A stretch of DNA of 64,000 nt. Source: Thioalkalivibrio thiocyanoxidans ARh2 (lineage in GTDB: Bacteria; Pseudomonadota; Gammaproteobacteria; Ectothiorhodospirales; Ectothiorhodospiraceae). Positions within the stretch are counted from its first letter, which is position 1, and the number at the start of each line of letters is the position of its first letter. This document shows positions 16,577-26,144 of the stretch, piece by piece. Under the pieces are notes generated by a model that did not search any database, had not been told where the DNA came from, and saw nothing but the letters and a program-made list of their open reading frames with translations. Position numbers and translations under genes: made by a program. Where the stretch lies: positions 1 through 64,000 of the forward strand of contig NZ_ARQK01000058.1 in the NCBI RefSeq assembly GCF_000385215.1, written 5' to 3'.

Positions 16577-18085
16577 TCACTTCTTGTTGGCCAGATCCAG
16601 CACCTCGCCCGCCACCGGCGTGTTCACGAGGCCCTCGCCCCGCAACGAGGCCAGGTGTTCGAGGTAATCAGGGGGCAGTCCGGTCACGTACTCGCCAGTA
16701 AACACGGAACAGTCGAAGGTCTCGATGTTCCGGTTGCCCCGCCGCACGGCCTTTTGCAGGTCTTCCAGGTCCTGGTAGATCAGGCGGTCGGCGGCAATTG
16801 CCTCGCATACTTCCTGTTCGTCTCTGCCATGGGCGATGAGTTCATGCGCCGCGGGCATGTCGATGCCGTAGACATTCGGGAACCGCACCGGGGGGGCGGC
16901 TGACGCAAAGTAGACCTTCCTGGCCCCCGCCTCGCGCGCCATCATCACAATCTCGCGCGAGGTGGTGCCACGCACGATCGAGTCGTCGACCAGCATCACG
17001 TTCTTGCCGCGAAACTCCAGCGAGATCGCGTTCAGCTTCTGGCGCACGGATTTTCGCCGCTTGGTCTGGCCCGGCATGATGAACGTACGGCCGATGTAGC
17101 GGTTCTTGATGAACCCCTCTCGGTACTTGATGTTCAGCTCGTGCGCCATCTCCAGCGCTACCGTGCGCCCGGTGTCAGGGATCGGCACGATCACGTCGAT
17201 GTCGTGATCCGGCCAGTCGCGGCGGATCTTCTCGCCCAGCGCAGTGCCCATGCGCATCCGCGCGCGATGCACAAACACGTTGTCGATCACCGAATCGGGG
17301 CGGGCAAAATACACGTGCTCGAAGATGCAGGGGTTGAGCTGGGTGTCCTCGGCGCAGACGCGTGTCGAGACCTCCCCCTCGGGCGTAATGAACAACGCCT
17401 CGCCGGGCGCCAGGTCGCGTTCCAGATCGAAGCCCTGGGACTCCAGCGCGGCGCTCTCGGAGGCGACCATCCACTCGCGCCCGCCTTCCTCGGCTTCACG
17501 CGAGCCATAGACGATCGGGCGGATCCCGTTCGGGTCGCGAAAGGCCAGCAGGCCGCGCCCCGCGATCATCGCGACCACGGCATACGCACCCTTGGCACGT
17601 TCGTGTACCCGCTCCACCGCATTGAACACCGAGTCGGCGGTGAGTCCGTTGTCCAGAAAGCGCAGCAATTCCTGCGCGAAGACGTTCAGCAGGATCTCGG
17701 AGTCGGAATCCGTGTTGATATGCCGACGATCGGTCGCAAACAGGGCCTGTTTCAGTTCGCGGGCATTGGTCAGGTTGCCGTTATGTCCCAGCGTAATACC
17801 GAACGGGGAGTTCACGTAGAACGGCTGGGCCTCGGCAGAACTGGAGCTCCCGGCGGTCGGATAGCGCACATGACCAATGCCCATGTTGCCGATCAGCCCC
17901 TGCATGTGCTGGTCGTTGAATACATCCCGCACCAGGCCGTTGTCCTTGCGCAGGTGCAACCGACCCTCGTCGTCGCAGGTCACGATCCCGGCGGCATCCT
18001 GCCCACGGTGCTGCAACACCAGCAAGGCATCATAAAGCGGCTGATTCACCGGGCCGCGCCCGACGATTCCGACTACTCCACACAT
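16577..18085 (-). CDS. purF: Amidophosphoribosyltransferase PurF
   Basis: PurF makes 5-phosphoribosylamine from PRPP and glutamine, the first step of purine synthesis. The 502-residue length matches the E. coli enzyme. After removal of the initial Met, Cys1 of CGVVGIVG is the glutaminase nucleophile. The PRPP-binding loop is [19 protein letters not shown], and the N-terminal glutaminase half holds TGLPPD-type and GHNGNLTNA motifs. It follows cvpA by 29 bases, the usual gammaproteobacterial arrangement. No iron-sulfur cluster propeptide is present. Confidence 0.97.
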   Translation of the reverse strand: MCGVVGIVGRGPVNQPLYDALLVLQHRGQDAAGIVTCDDEGRLHLRKDNGLVRDVFNDQHMQGLIGNMGIGHVRYPTAGSSSSAEAQPFYVNSPFGITLGHNGNLTNARELKQALFATDRRHINTDSDSEILLNVFAQELLRFLDNGLTADSVFNAVERVHERAKGAYAVVAMIAGRGLLAFRDPNGIRPIVYGSREAEEGGREWMVASESAALESQGFDLERDLAPGEALFITPEGEVSTRVCAEDTQLNPCIFEHVYFARPDSVIDNVFVHRARMRMGTALGEKIRRDWPDHDIDVIVPIPDTGRTVALEMAHELNIKYREGFIKNRYIGRTFIMPGQTKRRKSVRQKLNAISLEFRGKNVMLVDDSIVRGTTSREIVMMAREAGARKVYFASAAPPVRFPNVYGIDMPAAHELIAHGRDEQEVCEAIAADRLIYQDLEDLQKAVRRGNRNIETFDCSVFTGEYVTGLPPDYLEHLASLRGEGLVNTPVAGEVLDLANKK

Positions 18086-18114
18086 ACGGCTCAGGGCTCC
18101 ATCAAGGCGATCGA

Positions 18115-18693
18115 CTAGAGATCTTCAGCGGGGGGTTCGGGTTGCGGTGCCGGCGAATCATCGGCGGGGTCATCCGGAGGCGGTTCGACGGGATCGTCGG
18201 CCAGCAGCTCACCGATCTGCTCCTGCCAGCCCTCCGGCAATTGCGCGATCATCCAGTCGACCAGGCGCTCGAACTCGGGGATCAGGCGGCTGTTCTCCCA
18301 CCAGCCTTCCTCGGGCATCAAGGTCAGGGAGGCAGCGAATACCAGCACGGCGACCAGTACCACCCCGCGCAGCAGACCAAAGATTACGCCGAGCGAGCGG
18401 TCGGTACCGGTCAGGCCACTCCCGCGTACGAGACGGTTGGCCAGCACTCCGAGAATGCCGCCCACAATGAGGACCCCGATGAAGATCAGCGCGAACCCCA
18501 CACCCAGGCGCAAAGTGGCATCCGACAGCGCCTGCGGCAGGACTTCGGCGACTTCCGCCGCATGTCGAATCCCAAGCCAGATGCCCACGATCCACGTGGC
18601 GAGCGAGAACGACTCGCGCACGAAGCCGCGAAACAGACTGATAAGCCCCGATACGACGATCAGGGCAACAATGACCAGGTCGATCCAGTTCAC
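18115..18693 (-). CDS. cvpA: CvpA family membrane protein
   Basis: The 192-residue protein has four hydrophobic segments in the first 125 residues, starting [22 protein letters not shown] with the family Arg-Gly-Phe turn, and an acidic Pro-rich tail (about 165-192). CvpA was named for colicin V production and influences envelope stress resistance. Its biochemical role is unsettled. The start is GTG 18693. It precedes purF as in most gammaproteobacteria. Confidence 0.9.
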   Translation of the reverse strand: MNWIDLVIVALIVVSGLISLFRGFVRESFSLATWIVGIWLGIRHAAEVAEVLPQALSDATLRLGVGFALIFIGVLIVGGILGVLANRLVRGSGLTGTDRSLGVIFGLLRGVVLVAVLVFAASLTLMPEEGWWENSRLIPEFERLVDWMIAQLPEGWQEQIGELLADDPVEPPPDDPADDSPAPQPEPPAEDL

Positions 18694-18787
18694 GCGCGGC
18701 GGACTTCGGGTGCGAAAAGGCTGCGTAGTGTACCGCAGCGAATCGCGATTCGCAGGCGCTTGCCTGCCTCTCCACAGTCCCGGATGC

Positions 18788-19369
18788 TCACGGGAAGGTC
18801 ACCACAATGCCGGTAATGTCGAATTCCTCTTTTAGCTGCTCCCCCAGTTCCTGCGCCTCGTCGCGCTGCGCCACCGGTCCAACCTTGACTCGATAGATGC
18901 TGCGCCCTTCAGCCTCCGACTCGTCGATGAACGCCGGCAAGCCGGCCTCGCGCAAGCGCCCCTCCTCCTCGCGCGCATTGTCTCCGTCCCGATAGCTTCC
19001 CACCTGGACCGCCCAGCCGGCCTCGATCGCCCTGGACTCCGGCGCGGTTTCCACTGGCTCGGGGGTCGGCCCGTTGTCCATGTCGGCTGCGGTCTCGCGA
19101 CCCTCCTCGCCGTTCTCCAGCGCATGCAGGTCAGCAATTCGGGTCTCCCCTGCTCCCTCACGGTCGGGTCGCGGAGGCGTTGCCTCGCGTTCGGAAGGAA
19201 GCGCGATATCGGGTGCGGCGAAGGTAGGGGCATCGGGGACCGGGTCATCGATACCACTCATGTGTTCGTAGCCCGCGCCATCAAACAGCCACGGGAGAAA
19301 GATCACGGCGATCACGATCAGGATCACCGCGCCTGTGAGGCGAAAGCGAATGGGATTATCGGTGGTCAT
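18788..19369 (-). CDS. SPOR-domain membrane protein (DedD-like)
   Basis: The 193-residue protein has a short cytoplasmic start, one membrane helix (about 9-29, LTGAVILIVIAVIFLPWLFDG), an acidic linker and a C-terminal SPOR domain (about 115-193; AIEAGWAVQVGSYRDGDNA). SPOR domains bind glycan strands stripped of stem peptides at the division septum. The position between folC and cvpA is that of dedD in E. coli and Pseudomonas. ATG 19369 fits MTTDNPIRFRL, while an upstream in-frame start only adds a basic stretch unlike the family. Confidence 0.9.
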   Translation of the reverse strand: MTTDNPIRFRLTGAVILIVIAVIFLPWLFDGAGYEHMSGIDDPVPDAPTFAAPDIALPSEREATPPRPDREGAGETRIADLHALENGEEGRETAADMDNGPTPEPVETAPESRAIEAGWAVQVGSYRDGDNAREEEGRLREAGLPAFIDESEAEGRSIYRVKVGPVAQRDEAQELGEQLKEEFDITGIVVTFP

Positions 19370-19471
19370 GCCATGTTCGCATTGGGGTCCCGTGCGTCGG
19401 GTCTTCCCAGCGACCTTACGCCGCACGCGCCCGCCCGGGCAAGGCGAATGATCCGCTTCAGCCTCGCCATG

Positions 19472-20794
19472 TCACACGCCTTCCGCTACCGCTGAGCCGG
19501 GAAGGGCCTCTCGCAAGGCCGCAGCAGCCAGCTCCGGTGCCTGTTCAAGGACCGCAGCCACCGTGTGAAACGAGCCGAATACGACGCAACGACCCTGTGA
19601 ACCTGCCAATTCGGCGGCCTGTTTCAAGGCCTGCTGGATATCGCCAGCCGGACGGACCCCGGACTGACCCGCCTGTTCCAGCTCCACGGCCAGATCGGAG
19701 GCAGGAAGCGCCCGCGGGAGATCGAGCGGTACGGGGATCCAGATATCGACCAGCCCGATCAGTTCGCCCCACATCGCGCTGCGATCCTTGTCGGCCATCA
19801 CCGCCACCAGCGCAACGGTCGGCCCTGTCGACGGATTCGCGCGCAGCCAGCGGGCGAGTTCGGCGACCGCCTGGGCGTTGTGCGCCACATCCAGCAGCCA
19901 TTCGGGCGGGCCACTCAGGCGCTGCAGACGGCCCGGTGGGCGCACCTTCAGGGCCCGCTCCATCGTGGCTGCACTCAACCCGGGGCCCATGCCAAGCGAC
20001 TCGACCACCGCCAGCGCGGTGGCGGTATTCGCCAGCGCCGCACCACTCAGCCCGCGCGCCAGCGGGACATTCCACTCGACCTGAGCGCCATTCCAGCGCC
20101 ACACCAGCCGTTGCTGTTCGACCAGCAGGTCAAAATCGCGTCCCAGGCGGACAGTACGGCAACCAAGCGCTCGAGCCTGGTCCAGCACGCTCTGCGGAGG
20201 CGACAGCTCCCCGAGCACCACGGGGCGGCCCGCGCGCATGATGCCGGCCTTCTCGCGGCCGATCACCTCGCGCGAATCGCCGAGCCAGGCCTGGTGATCG
20301 AGATCCACCGCGGTAATCGCCGCCACACCCGCGTCCCAGATGTTCACGGCATCCAGCCGCCCACCGAGCCCGACCTCCAGCACCTGAACCTCGACCTGGG
20401 CCTCGCGGAAGAGCCAGGCCGCCGCCAGGGCCGCGAACTCGAAATAGGTCAGCGAATCGTCACCCCGGGCCCGGTCGATCGCCTCGAATGCCCGGCACAG
20501 GTCCGCGTCCGCCGCCGGCGTGCCGTTCAGGCGAATGCGTTCGTTGTACTGGAGCAAATGGGGAGAGGTGAACAGTCCGACCTTCAGACCCTGCGCCTGC
20601 AACAGCGCCGCCGTACGCGTGGTGACCGTGCCCTTGCCGTTGGTGCCGGCGACAATGACGGTACGGGGCGTCCCCGGCCCGCGCAGCCCCAGCCGGTCGG
20701 CGACCAGGGCGATCCGCTCCAGGGTGAGGTCCATCCCCACCGGGTGCAATCGCTCCTGGAAGGCCAGCCATTCAGCCAGTGTGGCGTAGCGCAC
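19472..20794 (-). CDS. folC: Bifunctional folylpolyglutamate/dihydrofolate synthase FolC
   Basis: FolC joins glutamate to dihydropteroate and to tetrahydrofolate. With the GTG at 20794 the protein has 440 residues and begins RYATLAEWLAFQERLHPVG, the usual family start; the frame stays open upstream but overlaps accD. The ATP-binding loop is VIVAGTNGKGTVTTRTAALL, followed by FTSPHLLQYNERIRLNG and the magnesium site EVGLGGRLDAVN. The gene starts 8 bases after accD, with no obvious ribosome site, which suggests coupled translation. Confidence 0.94.
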   Translation of the reverse strand: MRYATLAEWLAFQERLHPVGMDLTLERIALVADRLGLRGPGTPRTVIVAGTNGKGTVTTRTAALLQAQGLKVGLFTSPHLLQYNERIRLNGTPAADADLCRAFEAIDRARGDDSLTYFEFAALAAAWLFREAQVEVQVLEVGLGGRLDAVNIWDAGVAAITAVDLDHQAWLGDSREVIGREKAGIMRAGRPVVLGELSPPQSVLDQARALGCRTVRLGRDFDLLVEQQRLVWRWNGAQVEWNVPLARGLSGAALANTATALAVVESLGMGPGLSAATMERALKVRPPGRLQRLSGPPEWLLDVAHNAQAVAELARWLRANPSTGPTVALVAVMADKDRSAMWGELIGLVDIWIPVPLDLPRALPASDLAVELEQAGQSGVRPAGDIQQALKQAAELAGSQGRCVVFGSFHTVAAVLEQAPELAAAALREALPGSAVAEGV

Positions 20795-20802
20795 GGACGG
20801 AA

Positions 20803-21759
20803 TCAGGTAGAGCGCGGGGCGTCCGCCGATTCGCCGGTGTCCTCCGCCCGAATCACTTCCACCTCCGGCTCTACTTCCTCGACCGGAGGCGCCTCGGGGG
20901 CGGGGGCCGGCCCGTGGGTCAGCATGCCCAGCACGGAGGCCAGACGACGGCGCATCTCGCCGCGTTCGATGATCATGTCGACCGCACCGTGCTCGAGCAG
21001 GAACTCGGACCGCTGGAACCCCTCCGGCAGCGTCTCGCGCACGGTCTGCTGGATCACGCGCGGGCCGGCGAAACCAATCAGGGCGTTGGGCTCCGCCACG
21101 TTGATGTCGCCCAGCATCGCCAGGCTGGCCGAAACGCCGCCCATGGTCGGGTCGGTCATCACCGAGACGAACGGGATACGCTCCTCGCGCATCCGCGCCA
21201 GCACCGCGCTGGTCTTGGACATCTGCAGCAGCGAGAACAACGCCTCCTGCATCCGCGCCCCGCCGGATGCGCTGAAGCACACCAGCGGGATACGCTGCTC
21301 CAGCGCACGGTTGGCGCCACGGACAAAACGCTCGCCCACGGCCGAGCCCATGGACCCGCCCATGAAGCGGAAATCAAAGGCGGAGGCGACCAGCGGACGG
21401 CCGATCAGCTGGCCCTGCATGACGACCAGCGCATCGCGTTCGCCGGTCGACTTCTGCGCGGCGACCAGACGGTCCTTGTATTTCTTGGAGTCGCGGAACT
21501 TCAGGACATCGGAAGATTCGATCTGGGCAGCGATTTCCTCGCGCCCCTCCTCGTCGAGGAAGGTCTCCAGTCGCCGCCGCGCACTCATCCGGCGGTGATG
21601 CCCGCATTTCGGGCAGACATCGAGATTGCGTTCCACCTCGGGGCGATACAGCGTGGCGTCGCAGCCCTCGCAGCGCACCCACAGCCCCTCGGGCACGCCC
21701 CGCTTGTTGCTGCTGTCGGTGCGGATGCGCGAAGGCATCAGTCTTTCGAACCAGCTCAT
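20803..21759 (-). CDS. accD: Acetyl-CoA carboxylase carboxyltransferase subunit beta AccD
   Basis: With AccA this subunit transfers the carboxyl group from biotin to acetyl-CoA. The 318-residue protein begins [10 protein letters not shown], so ATG 21759 is preferred to one two codons upstream. An N-terminal zinc ribbon (CEGC, then CPKCGHH) lies at about 32-55. The crotonase-type carboxyltransferase core includes [14 protein letters not shown] and [13 protein letters not shown]. The C-terminal 35 residues are acidic and Pro-rich. It sits between trpA and folC, the standard order. Confidence 0.97.
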   Translation of the reverse strand: MSWFERLMPSRIRTDSSNKRGVPEGLWVRCEGCDATLYRPEVERNLDVCPKCGHHRRMSARRRLETFLDEEGREEIAAQIESSDVLKFRDSKKYKDRLVAAQKSTGERDALVVMQGQLIGRPLVASAFDFRFMGGSMGSAVGERFVRGANRALEQRIPLVCFSASGGARMQEALFSLLQMSKTSAVLARMREERIPFVSVMTDPTMGGVSASLAMLGDINVAEPNALIGFAGPRVIQQTVRETLPEGFQRSEFLLEHGAVDMIIERGEMRRRLASVLGMLTHGPAPAPEAPPVEEVEPEVEVIRAEDTGESADAPRST

Positions 21760-21794
21760 CCTCAATCCCTCAGTCCTGCGAGCGCCGCATTCTA

Positions 21795-22628
21795 CTACAC
21801 CGACGCCTCGACGCCGGACGCGCGCACGCGGTCCATTTCCACGCGCATCCCCGCCACGACCTCGGACGCAGCATGGGCAAATCCGGCCGGGTCGCCGTCG
21901 AATTCCTCGGCGAGACGCACGATGGCGCTGCCCACCACCACGGCATCGGCCACGCGCGCGACCCGCCCGGCCGTTTCGGCGTCGCGGATACCAAAACCCA
22001 CACCCAGCGGCAGATCCGTATGACGCCGAATGGCCTCAAGCCGCTCGGCGATCACCGACGTGTCCAGGGTCTGCGAACCGGTCACGCCCTTGAGCGACAC
22101 GTAGTAGATGAACCCCCGCGCCGCGCGCGCCACATGGGCGATGCGCTCGTCGGAGGTCGTGGGCGCCACCAGGAAGATCGGCGCGATCTGCGCGTTCTCC
22201 AGCAGCCCCGCGACTTCGTCGCATTCCTCGGGCGGCAGATCCACCGTCAGCAGGCCGTCCAGTCCCGCCTCGCGGGCCTTTTCGGCGAAGGTCTCGTAGC
22301 CCATCCGCTCGACCGGGTTCAGATAGCCCATCAGTACGACCGGCGTCTCGGTGTCGGTCTTGCGGAACTCGGCCACCATGTCCAGCACATCCCGCAGGCT
22401 CGTCCCGTAGCGCAGCGCCCGTTCGCAGGCCTTCTGGATCACCGGCCCATCCGCCATCGGATCGGAGAACGGGACCCCCAGCTCGATCAGGTCCGCACCC
22501 GCCTTCACCAGCGCATGCATCAGCGGCACGGTGGCGGCCGGCTCCGGGTCACCCGCGGTCACATAGGGCACCAGGGCGGCGCGCTTCTCCGTTCGCAGCC
22601 TGGCAAAACGTTGCTCGATACGGGTCAT
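21795..22628 (-). CDS. trpA: Tryptophan synthase alpha chain TrpA
   Basis: TrpA cleaves indole-3-glycerol phosphate to indole, which tunnels to TrpB. The 277-residue barrel has the catalytic Glu49 ([12 protein letters not shown]) and Asp60 (ADGPVIQ) at the same numbers as in E. coli, and the phosphate-binding GVGFGIRD near the C-terminus. It overlaps trpB by 4 bases. Confidence 0.97.
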   Translation of the reverse strand: MTRIEQRFARLRTEKRAALVPYVTAGDPEPAATVPLMHALVKAGADLIELGVPFSDPMADGPVIQKACERALRYGTSLRDVLDMVAEFRKTDTETPVVLMGYLNPVERMGYETFAEKAREAGLDGLLTVDLPPEECDEVAGLLENAQIAPIFLVAPTTSDERIAHVARAARGFIYYVSLKGVTGSQTLDTSVIAERLEAIRRHTDLPLGVGFGIRDAETAGRVARVADAVVVGSAIVRLAEEFDGDPAGFAHAASEVVAGMRVEMDRVRASGVEASV

Positions 22629-23833
22629 AGCGTGATTCCTTCGCGTTCCGCCACGGTGTTGAGGTCCTTGTCACCCCGACCGGACAGGTTGACCACAATG
22701 CTCTGGTCCGGACGCATGGTCGGGGCCAGCTCCAGGACATGCGCGATGGCGTGGGAGGTCTCGAGTGCCGGAATGATGCCCTCGGTACGGGTCAGCCGAT
22801 GAAAGCCCTCCAGCGCCTGGTCGTCGGTCACGGCGACATAACGCGCACGGCCGGTGTCCTTCAGCCAGGCGTGTTCCGGCCCCACCCCCGGATAGTCGAG
22901 CCCGGCGGAGACCGAGTGGGTCCCGACGATCTGCCCGTGTTCGTCTTCCATCAGGTAGGTGCGATTGCCATGCAGCACGCCCGGCTGCCCGGCACAAAGC
23001 GGTGCCGAATGCCGGCCCGACTCGATCCCGGCCCCCGCGGCCTCGACGCCGATCATTTCCACGGACTCGTCATCCAGGAACGGATGGAACAGGCCGATGG
23101 CATTCGAACCTCCACCCACGCAGGCGACCAGTGTATCCGGCAGCTTGCCGGTCATCTCCAGGTGCTGCGCCCGCGCCTCGCGGCCGATCACGGCCTGAAA
23201 GTCCCGCACCATGGCCGGATACGGATGCGGACCCGCGACGGTACCGATGATGTAGAAGGTGTCGTCGACGTTGGTGACCCAGTCGCGCATGGCCTCGTTC
23301 AGGGCATCCTTCAGCGTGCGTGTGCCGGATTTCACCGCCACGACCTCGGCGCCCAGCAGACGCATGCGGAAGACGTTCGGAGTCTGGCGGCGCGTGTCCT
23401 CCTCGCCCATGTAGATCACGCACTCCAGTCCCAGGCGAGCGGCCACGGTCGCGGTCGCCACGCCGTGCTGGCCGGCGCCGGTCTCCGCGATGATCCGGGT
23501 CTTGCCCAGGCGCTTGGCCAGCAGGGCCTGGCCGATGGTGTTGTTCACCTTATGCGCGCCGGTGTGGTTCAGGTCTTCACGCTTGAAGTACACCTGAGCC
23601 CCGCCCAGTTCCCTGGACAGGCGCTCGGCGTGATAGAGCGGATTCGGGCGGCCGACGAACTGCTGCAGGTCATGGTCCAGTTCCGCCATGAAATCGGCAT
23701 CGCCCATGTACTGCTCGTACGCCTTCTGCAATTCGTCCAGCGCACCCATCAGCGTCTCGGAGACAAAACGTCCGCCATAGGGCCCGAAATGGCCGCGGGC
23801 ATCCGGGAACGCCGCCCAGTCGATCTTGCTCAT
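22625..23833 (-). CDS. trpB: Tryptophan synthase beta chain TrpB (operon copy)
   Basis: TrpB condenses indole with serine using PLP. This 402-residue protein holds the PLP Lys95 ([11 protein letters not shown]), Glu117 (AETGAGQHG), the phosphate loop GGGSNA and C-terminal SGRGDKD. ATG 23833 begins [11 protein letters not shown] and overlaps trpF by 4 bases. It is coupled to trpF and trpA, so it is the regular biosynthetic copy. A second trpB-like gene lies at 45622. Confidence 0.97.
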   Translation of the reverse strand: MSKIDWAAFPDARGHFGPYGGRFVSETLMGALDELQKAYEQYMGDADFMAELDHDLQQFVGRPNPLYHAERLSRELGGAQVYFKREDLNHTGAHKVNNTIGQALLAKRLGKTRIIAETGAGQHGVATATVAARLGLECVIYMGEEDTRRQTPNVFRMRLLGAEVVAVKSGTRTLKDALNEAMRDWVTNVDDTFYIIGTVAGPHPYPAMVRDFQAVIGREARAQHLEMTGKLPDTLVACVGGGSNAIGLFHPFLDDESVEMIGVEAAGAGIESGRHSAPLCAGQPGVLHGNRTYLMEDEHGQIVGTHSVSAGLDYPGVGPEHAWLKDTGRARYVAVTDDQALEGFHRLTRTEGIIPALETSHAIAHVLELAPTMRPDQSIVVNLSGRGDKDLNTVAEREGITL

Positions 23834-24459
23834 TCGTTCACCTCGCATTGGCGCACGGCCTTCACGAAGGCCTCCATGCGCCGTGCATCCTTGATCCCCG
23901 GGGCCGATTCCACCCCGGAGCTTACGTCGACCCCGTACGGGCGCAGGTGTCCCAGCGCCTCGCGTACCGAATCCTCGTCCAGTCCCCCGGCCAGCAGCCA
24001 GGGCCGGTCCAGCCCCTCGGGCACCGCGCCCCAGTCGAACTGGTGGCCGGACCCACCGCTGCGCCCGGCGCCGTGGCTGTCCAGCAGAAAGCCCTGCGCC
24101 TGGGGGTGGGCGTCCATCACCGGCCGCGGATCACCCGCCTCGCTCATCGAAACCGCCTTGAGATAGGGGTACCCAAAACGCGAACATTCCGCTGCCGATT
24201 CCTGACCGTGAAACTGCAGGCAGTCCAGGCGCACACCGGCCAGGACCTGCTCGACGCGCACCGGCTCCGGGTCCACGAACAGCCCGACCGTCGTCACGAA
24301 CGGGGGCAGCGCCGCCGCGATCTCCGCCGCCTGGCCGGGCTCGACACAACGGCGGCTGGGCGGATGGAACACCAGGCCGATCGCGTCGGCCCCGGCACGC
24401 GCCGCGGCCACCGCCTGTTCGGGCGTCGTAATCCCGCAAATCTTTACCCGATAGCGCAT
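23830..24459 (-). CDS. trpF: Phosphoribosylanthranilate isomerase TrpF
   Basis: The 209-residue barrel converts phosphoribosylanthranilate to CdRP. The start [12 protein letters not shown] includes the catalytic Cys8; later motifs are [15 protein letters not shown] and [13 protein letters not shown] (phosphate site). It is a separate TrpF, not fused to TrpC. It lies between truA and trpB, as in Pseudomonas; the other trp genes are not in this window. Confidence 0.96.
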   Translation of the reverse strand: MRYRVKICGITTPEQAVAAARAGADAIGLVFHPPSRRCVEPGQAAEIAAALPPFVTTVGLFVDPEPVRVEQVLAGVRLDCLQFHGQESAAECSRFGYPYLKAVSMSEAGDPRPVMDAHPQAQGFLLDSHGAGRSGGSGHQFDWGAVPEGLDRPWLLAGGLDEDSVREALGHLRPYGVDVSSGVESAPGIKDARRMEAFVKAVRQCEVNE

Positions 24460-24528
24460 CCCGCTCCGGCCTCATTCATCAAGCGACAAAGCCTACCAGA
24501 AGCGCGGCCCGCGCCCCCTTTCCCGCAA

Positions 24529-25386
24529 TCAGATCGCCCCATTGCCGGGGATCCCCTCCAGCACCGGCCCCTCGGCACTGGGGAGAGCGAACTCGGGCGG
24601 GTAGTCGACGTGCACGAAATAAAGCCCCCCGGCCGGGGCCGTGATGCCCGAGACGCGCCGGTCGCGGGCGGCAAGAATTCGCGCGGCCCAGCCCGGCGCC
24701 TCGCGCCCGTCCCCGATCGCCAGGAGAACCCCGGCGATGTTGCGCACCATGTGATGCAGGAAGGCATTGGCATGGATATCCAGGATCACGTACGACCCCC
24801 GCCGCTGGACTGCAATCGAATGCACTTCCCGGATCGGCGATTTGGCCTGGCATCCGGCAGCCCGCAGGCTGGAAAAGTCGTGCTCGCCCACAAAGGTCTG
24901 CGCCGCGTCATGCATCCGCGCAGCATCCAGCGGGCGGCGCCACCAGGCCACCCGGCCCGCCTCCAGTGCGGGACGTACCGGGCGATTCGCGATCACATAG
25001 CGATAGCGGCGGCCAAACGCCTTGAAGCGCGCATGGAAGTCGTCATCGACCGGCTCGGCCCAGCGCAGGGCAATCCCGTCCGGCAGGCGACTGTTTACCC
25101 CCAGCACCCAGGAATGCCGCTCCCGCACCGCCAAGGTGTCAAAGTGCGCCACCTGAGCCGTGGCATGAACCCCCGCATCCGTGCGTCCCGCGCACGTGAG
25201 CTCGACCCGCTGATTGGCCACGAAGCTCAACGCCGCTTCCAGCTGCCCCTGGACGCTGGGCCCGTCCTTCTGCCGCTGCCACCCCAGCAACCCACGCCCG
25301 TCGTATTCGATGCCCAGCGCCCAGCGCTGACAAACCGCTTCAGGCACATGGTCTGTGCCCCGCGTTCTGGACGTCTTGCTTGTCAT
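24529..25386 (-). CDS. truA: tRNA pseudouridine(38-40) synthase TruA
   Basis: TruA makes pseudouridine at positions 38-40 of the tRNA anticodon arm. In this 285-residue protein the catalytic Asp is Asp70 in TCAGRTDAGVHATAQVAHF. IEYDGRGLLGWQRQ near the start and FLHHMVRNIAGVL are further family motifs. ATG 25386 is chosen; it gives a 20-residue tail before the conserved core, somewhat longer than in E. coli. It follows fimV and a membrane protein gene. Confidence 0.96.
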   Translation of the reverse strand: MTSKTSRTRGTDHVPEAVCQRWALGIEYDGRGLLGWQRQKDGPSVQGQLEAALSFVANQRVELTCAGRTDAGVHATAQVAHFDTLAVRERHSWVLGVNSRLPDGIALRWAEPVDDDFHARFKAFGRRYRYVIANRPVRPALEAGRVAWWRRPLDAARMHDAAQTFVGEHDFSSLRAAGCQAKSPIREVHSIAVQRRGSYVILDIHANAFLHHMVRNIAGVLLAIGDGREAPGWAARILAARDRRVSGITAPAGGLYFVHVDYPPEFALPSAEGPVLEGIPGNGAI

Positions 25387-25393
25387 TACCCGT

Positions 25394-26107
25394 TCACCAC
25401 CACCAGGCCATCGCGCCGACGGCAACGGCCACTATCCACAACCACACCACCGCTCCCGCACCGCCATGGGGGGGCATACGCCGGCGCCCGGCGGACGCGT
25501 CGATCGCTGGTGCCCGAACGTCGCCACTGAGGGCGCGGTCCAGACGCACGATCAACCAGTCACGCGCGCCCTGCAATCGTTCGCGCCACCCGCCACGAAG
25601 CATCCCGCGTTCCCGTTCAATGTCGACCCGATCCGACTCGAACAGCGCAAGCGCCAGAAACAGCCGCTGCGCGAACCGCTCGCCCCACGTGCCAAAGCAG
25701 CCACCAGGGCCCGCCAGAAACGAAGACAGCGCCCGCACAAGCTCCCCTCGCGAGAAGCGCTCCGTCAGCCAGACCACCAGGACCACCACCAGCGCCAGCG
25801 CACCGATGCGCCAGAGCGCCTCGACCAGACCGGACAACGCCGAATCTACTTGTGCGTCGATCGGCCAGACCCCGAAGAACACCAGCAAAGAGAGGTAGAA
25901 CCATTTCAGGCGCCAGAGCAGGCGCCCGCAGCGGCGCCAGGCAAACGGCCCCACCCAGATCAGCCCGGCGGCCCCCACCAGCACTGCCAGCACCACGACC
26001 GGCTTCGCGGTCGCAAGCGAAACCGACACCAGCAAAACGGCCGGGAGCGCCCAGAGGGACGCCGGCCCGGCCGTTTCGCTCTCTATGTCGAACCCCTGCC
26101 GCATCAT
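25394..26107 (-). CDS. Membrane protein of unknown function, loosely EcfT/CbiQ-like
   Basis: The 237-residue protein has three or four hydrophobic segments in its first 110 residues, a hydrophilic basic stretch (about 115-210) and a last membrane helix at the C-terminus (VVWLWIVAVAVGAMAWWW). The middle region, LTERFSRGELVRALSSFLAG then an amphipathic Leu-rich helix and an Arg-rich end, recalls the transmembrane T component of ECF vitamin transporters. No ECF ATPase or substrate subunit is nearby, so the resemblance is weak. It sits between fimV and truA, 7 bases from truA. Confidence 0.65.
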   Translation of the reverse strand: MMRQGFDIESETAGPASLWALPAVLLVSVSLATAKPVVVLAVLVGAAGLIWVGPFAWRRCGRLLWRLKWFYLSLLVFFGVWPIDAQVDSALSGLVEALWRIGALALVVVLVVWLTERFSRGELVRALSSFLAGPGGCFGTWGERFAQRLFLALALFESDRVDIERERGMLRGGWRERLQGARDWLIVRLDRALSGDVRAPAIDASAGRRRMPPHGGAGAVVWLWIVAVAVGAMAWWW

Positions 26108-26144
26108 CGCGACAGGATACTGCTTCAGAACACGCGATGGCGGG

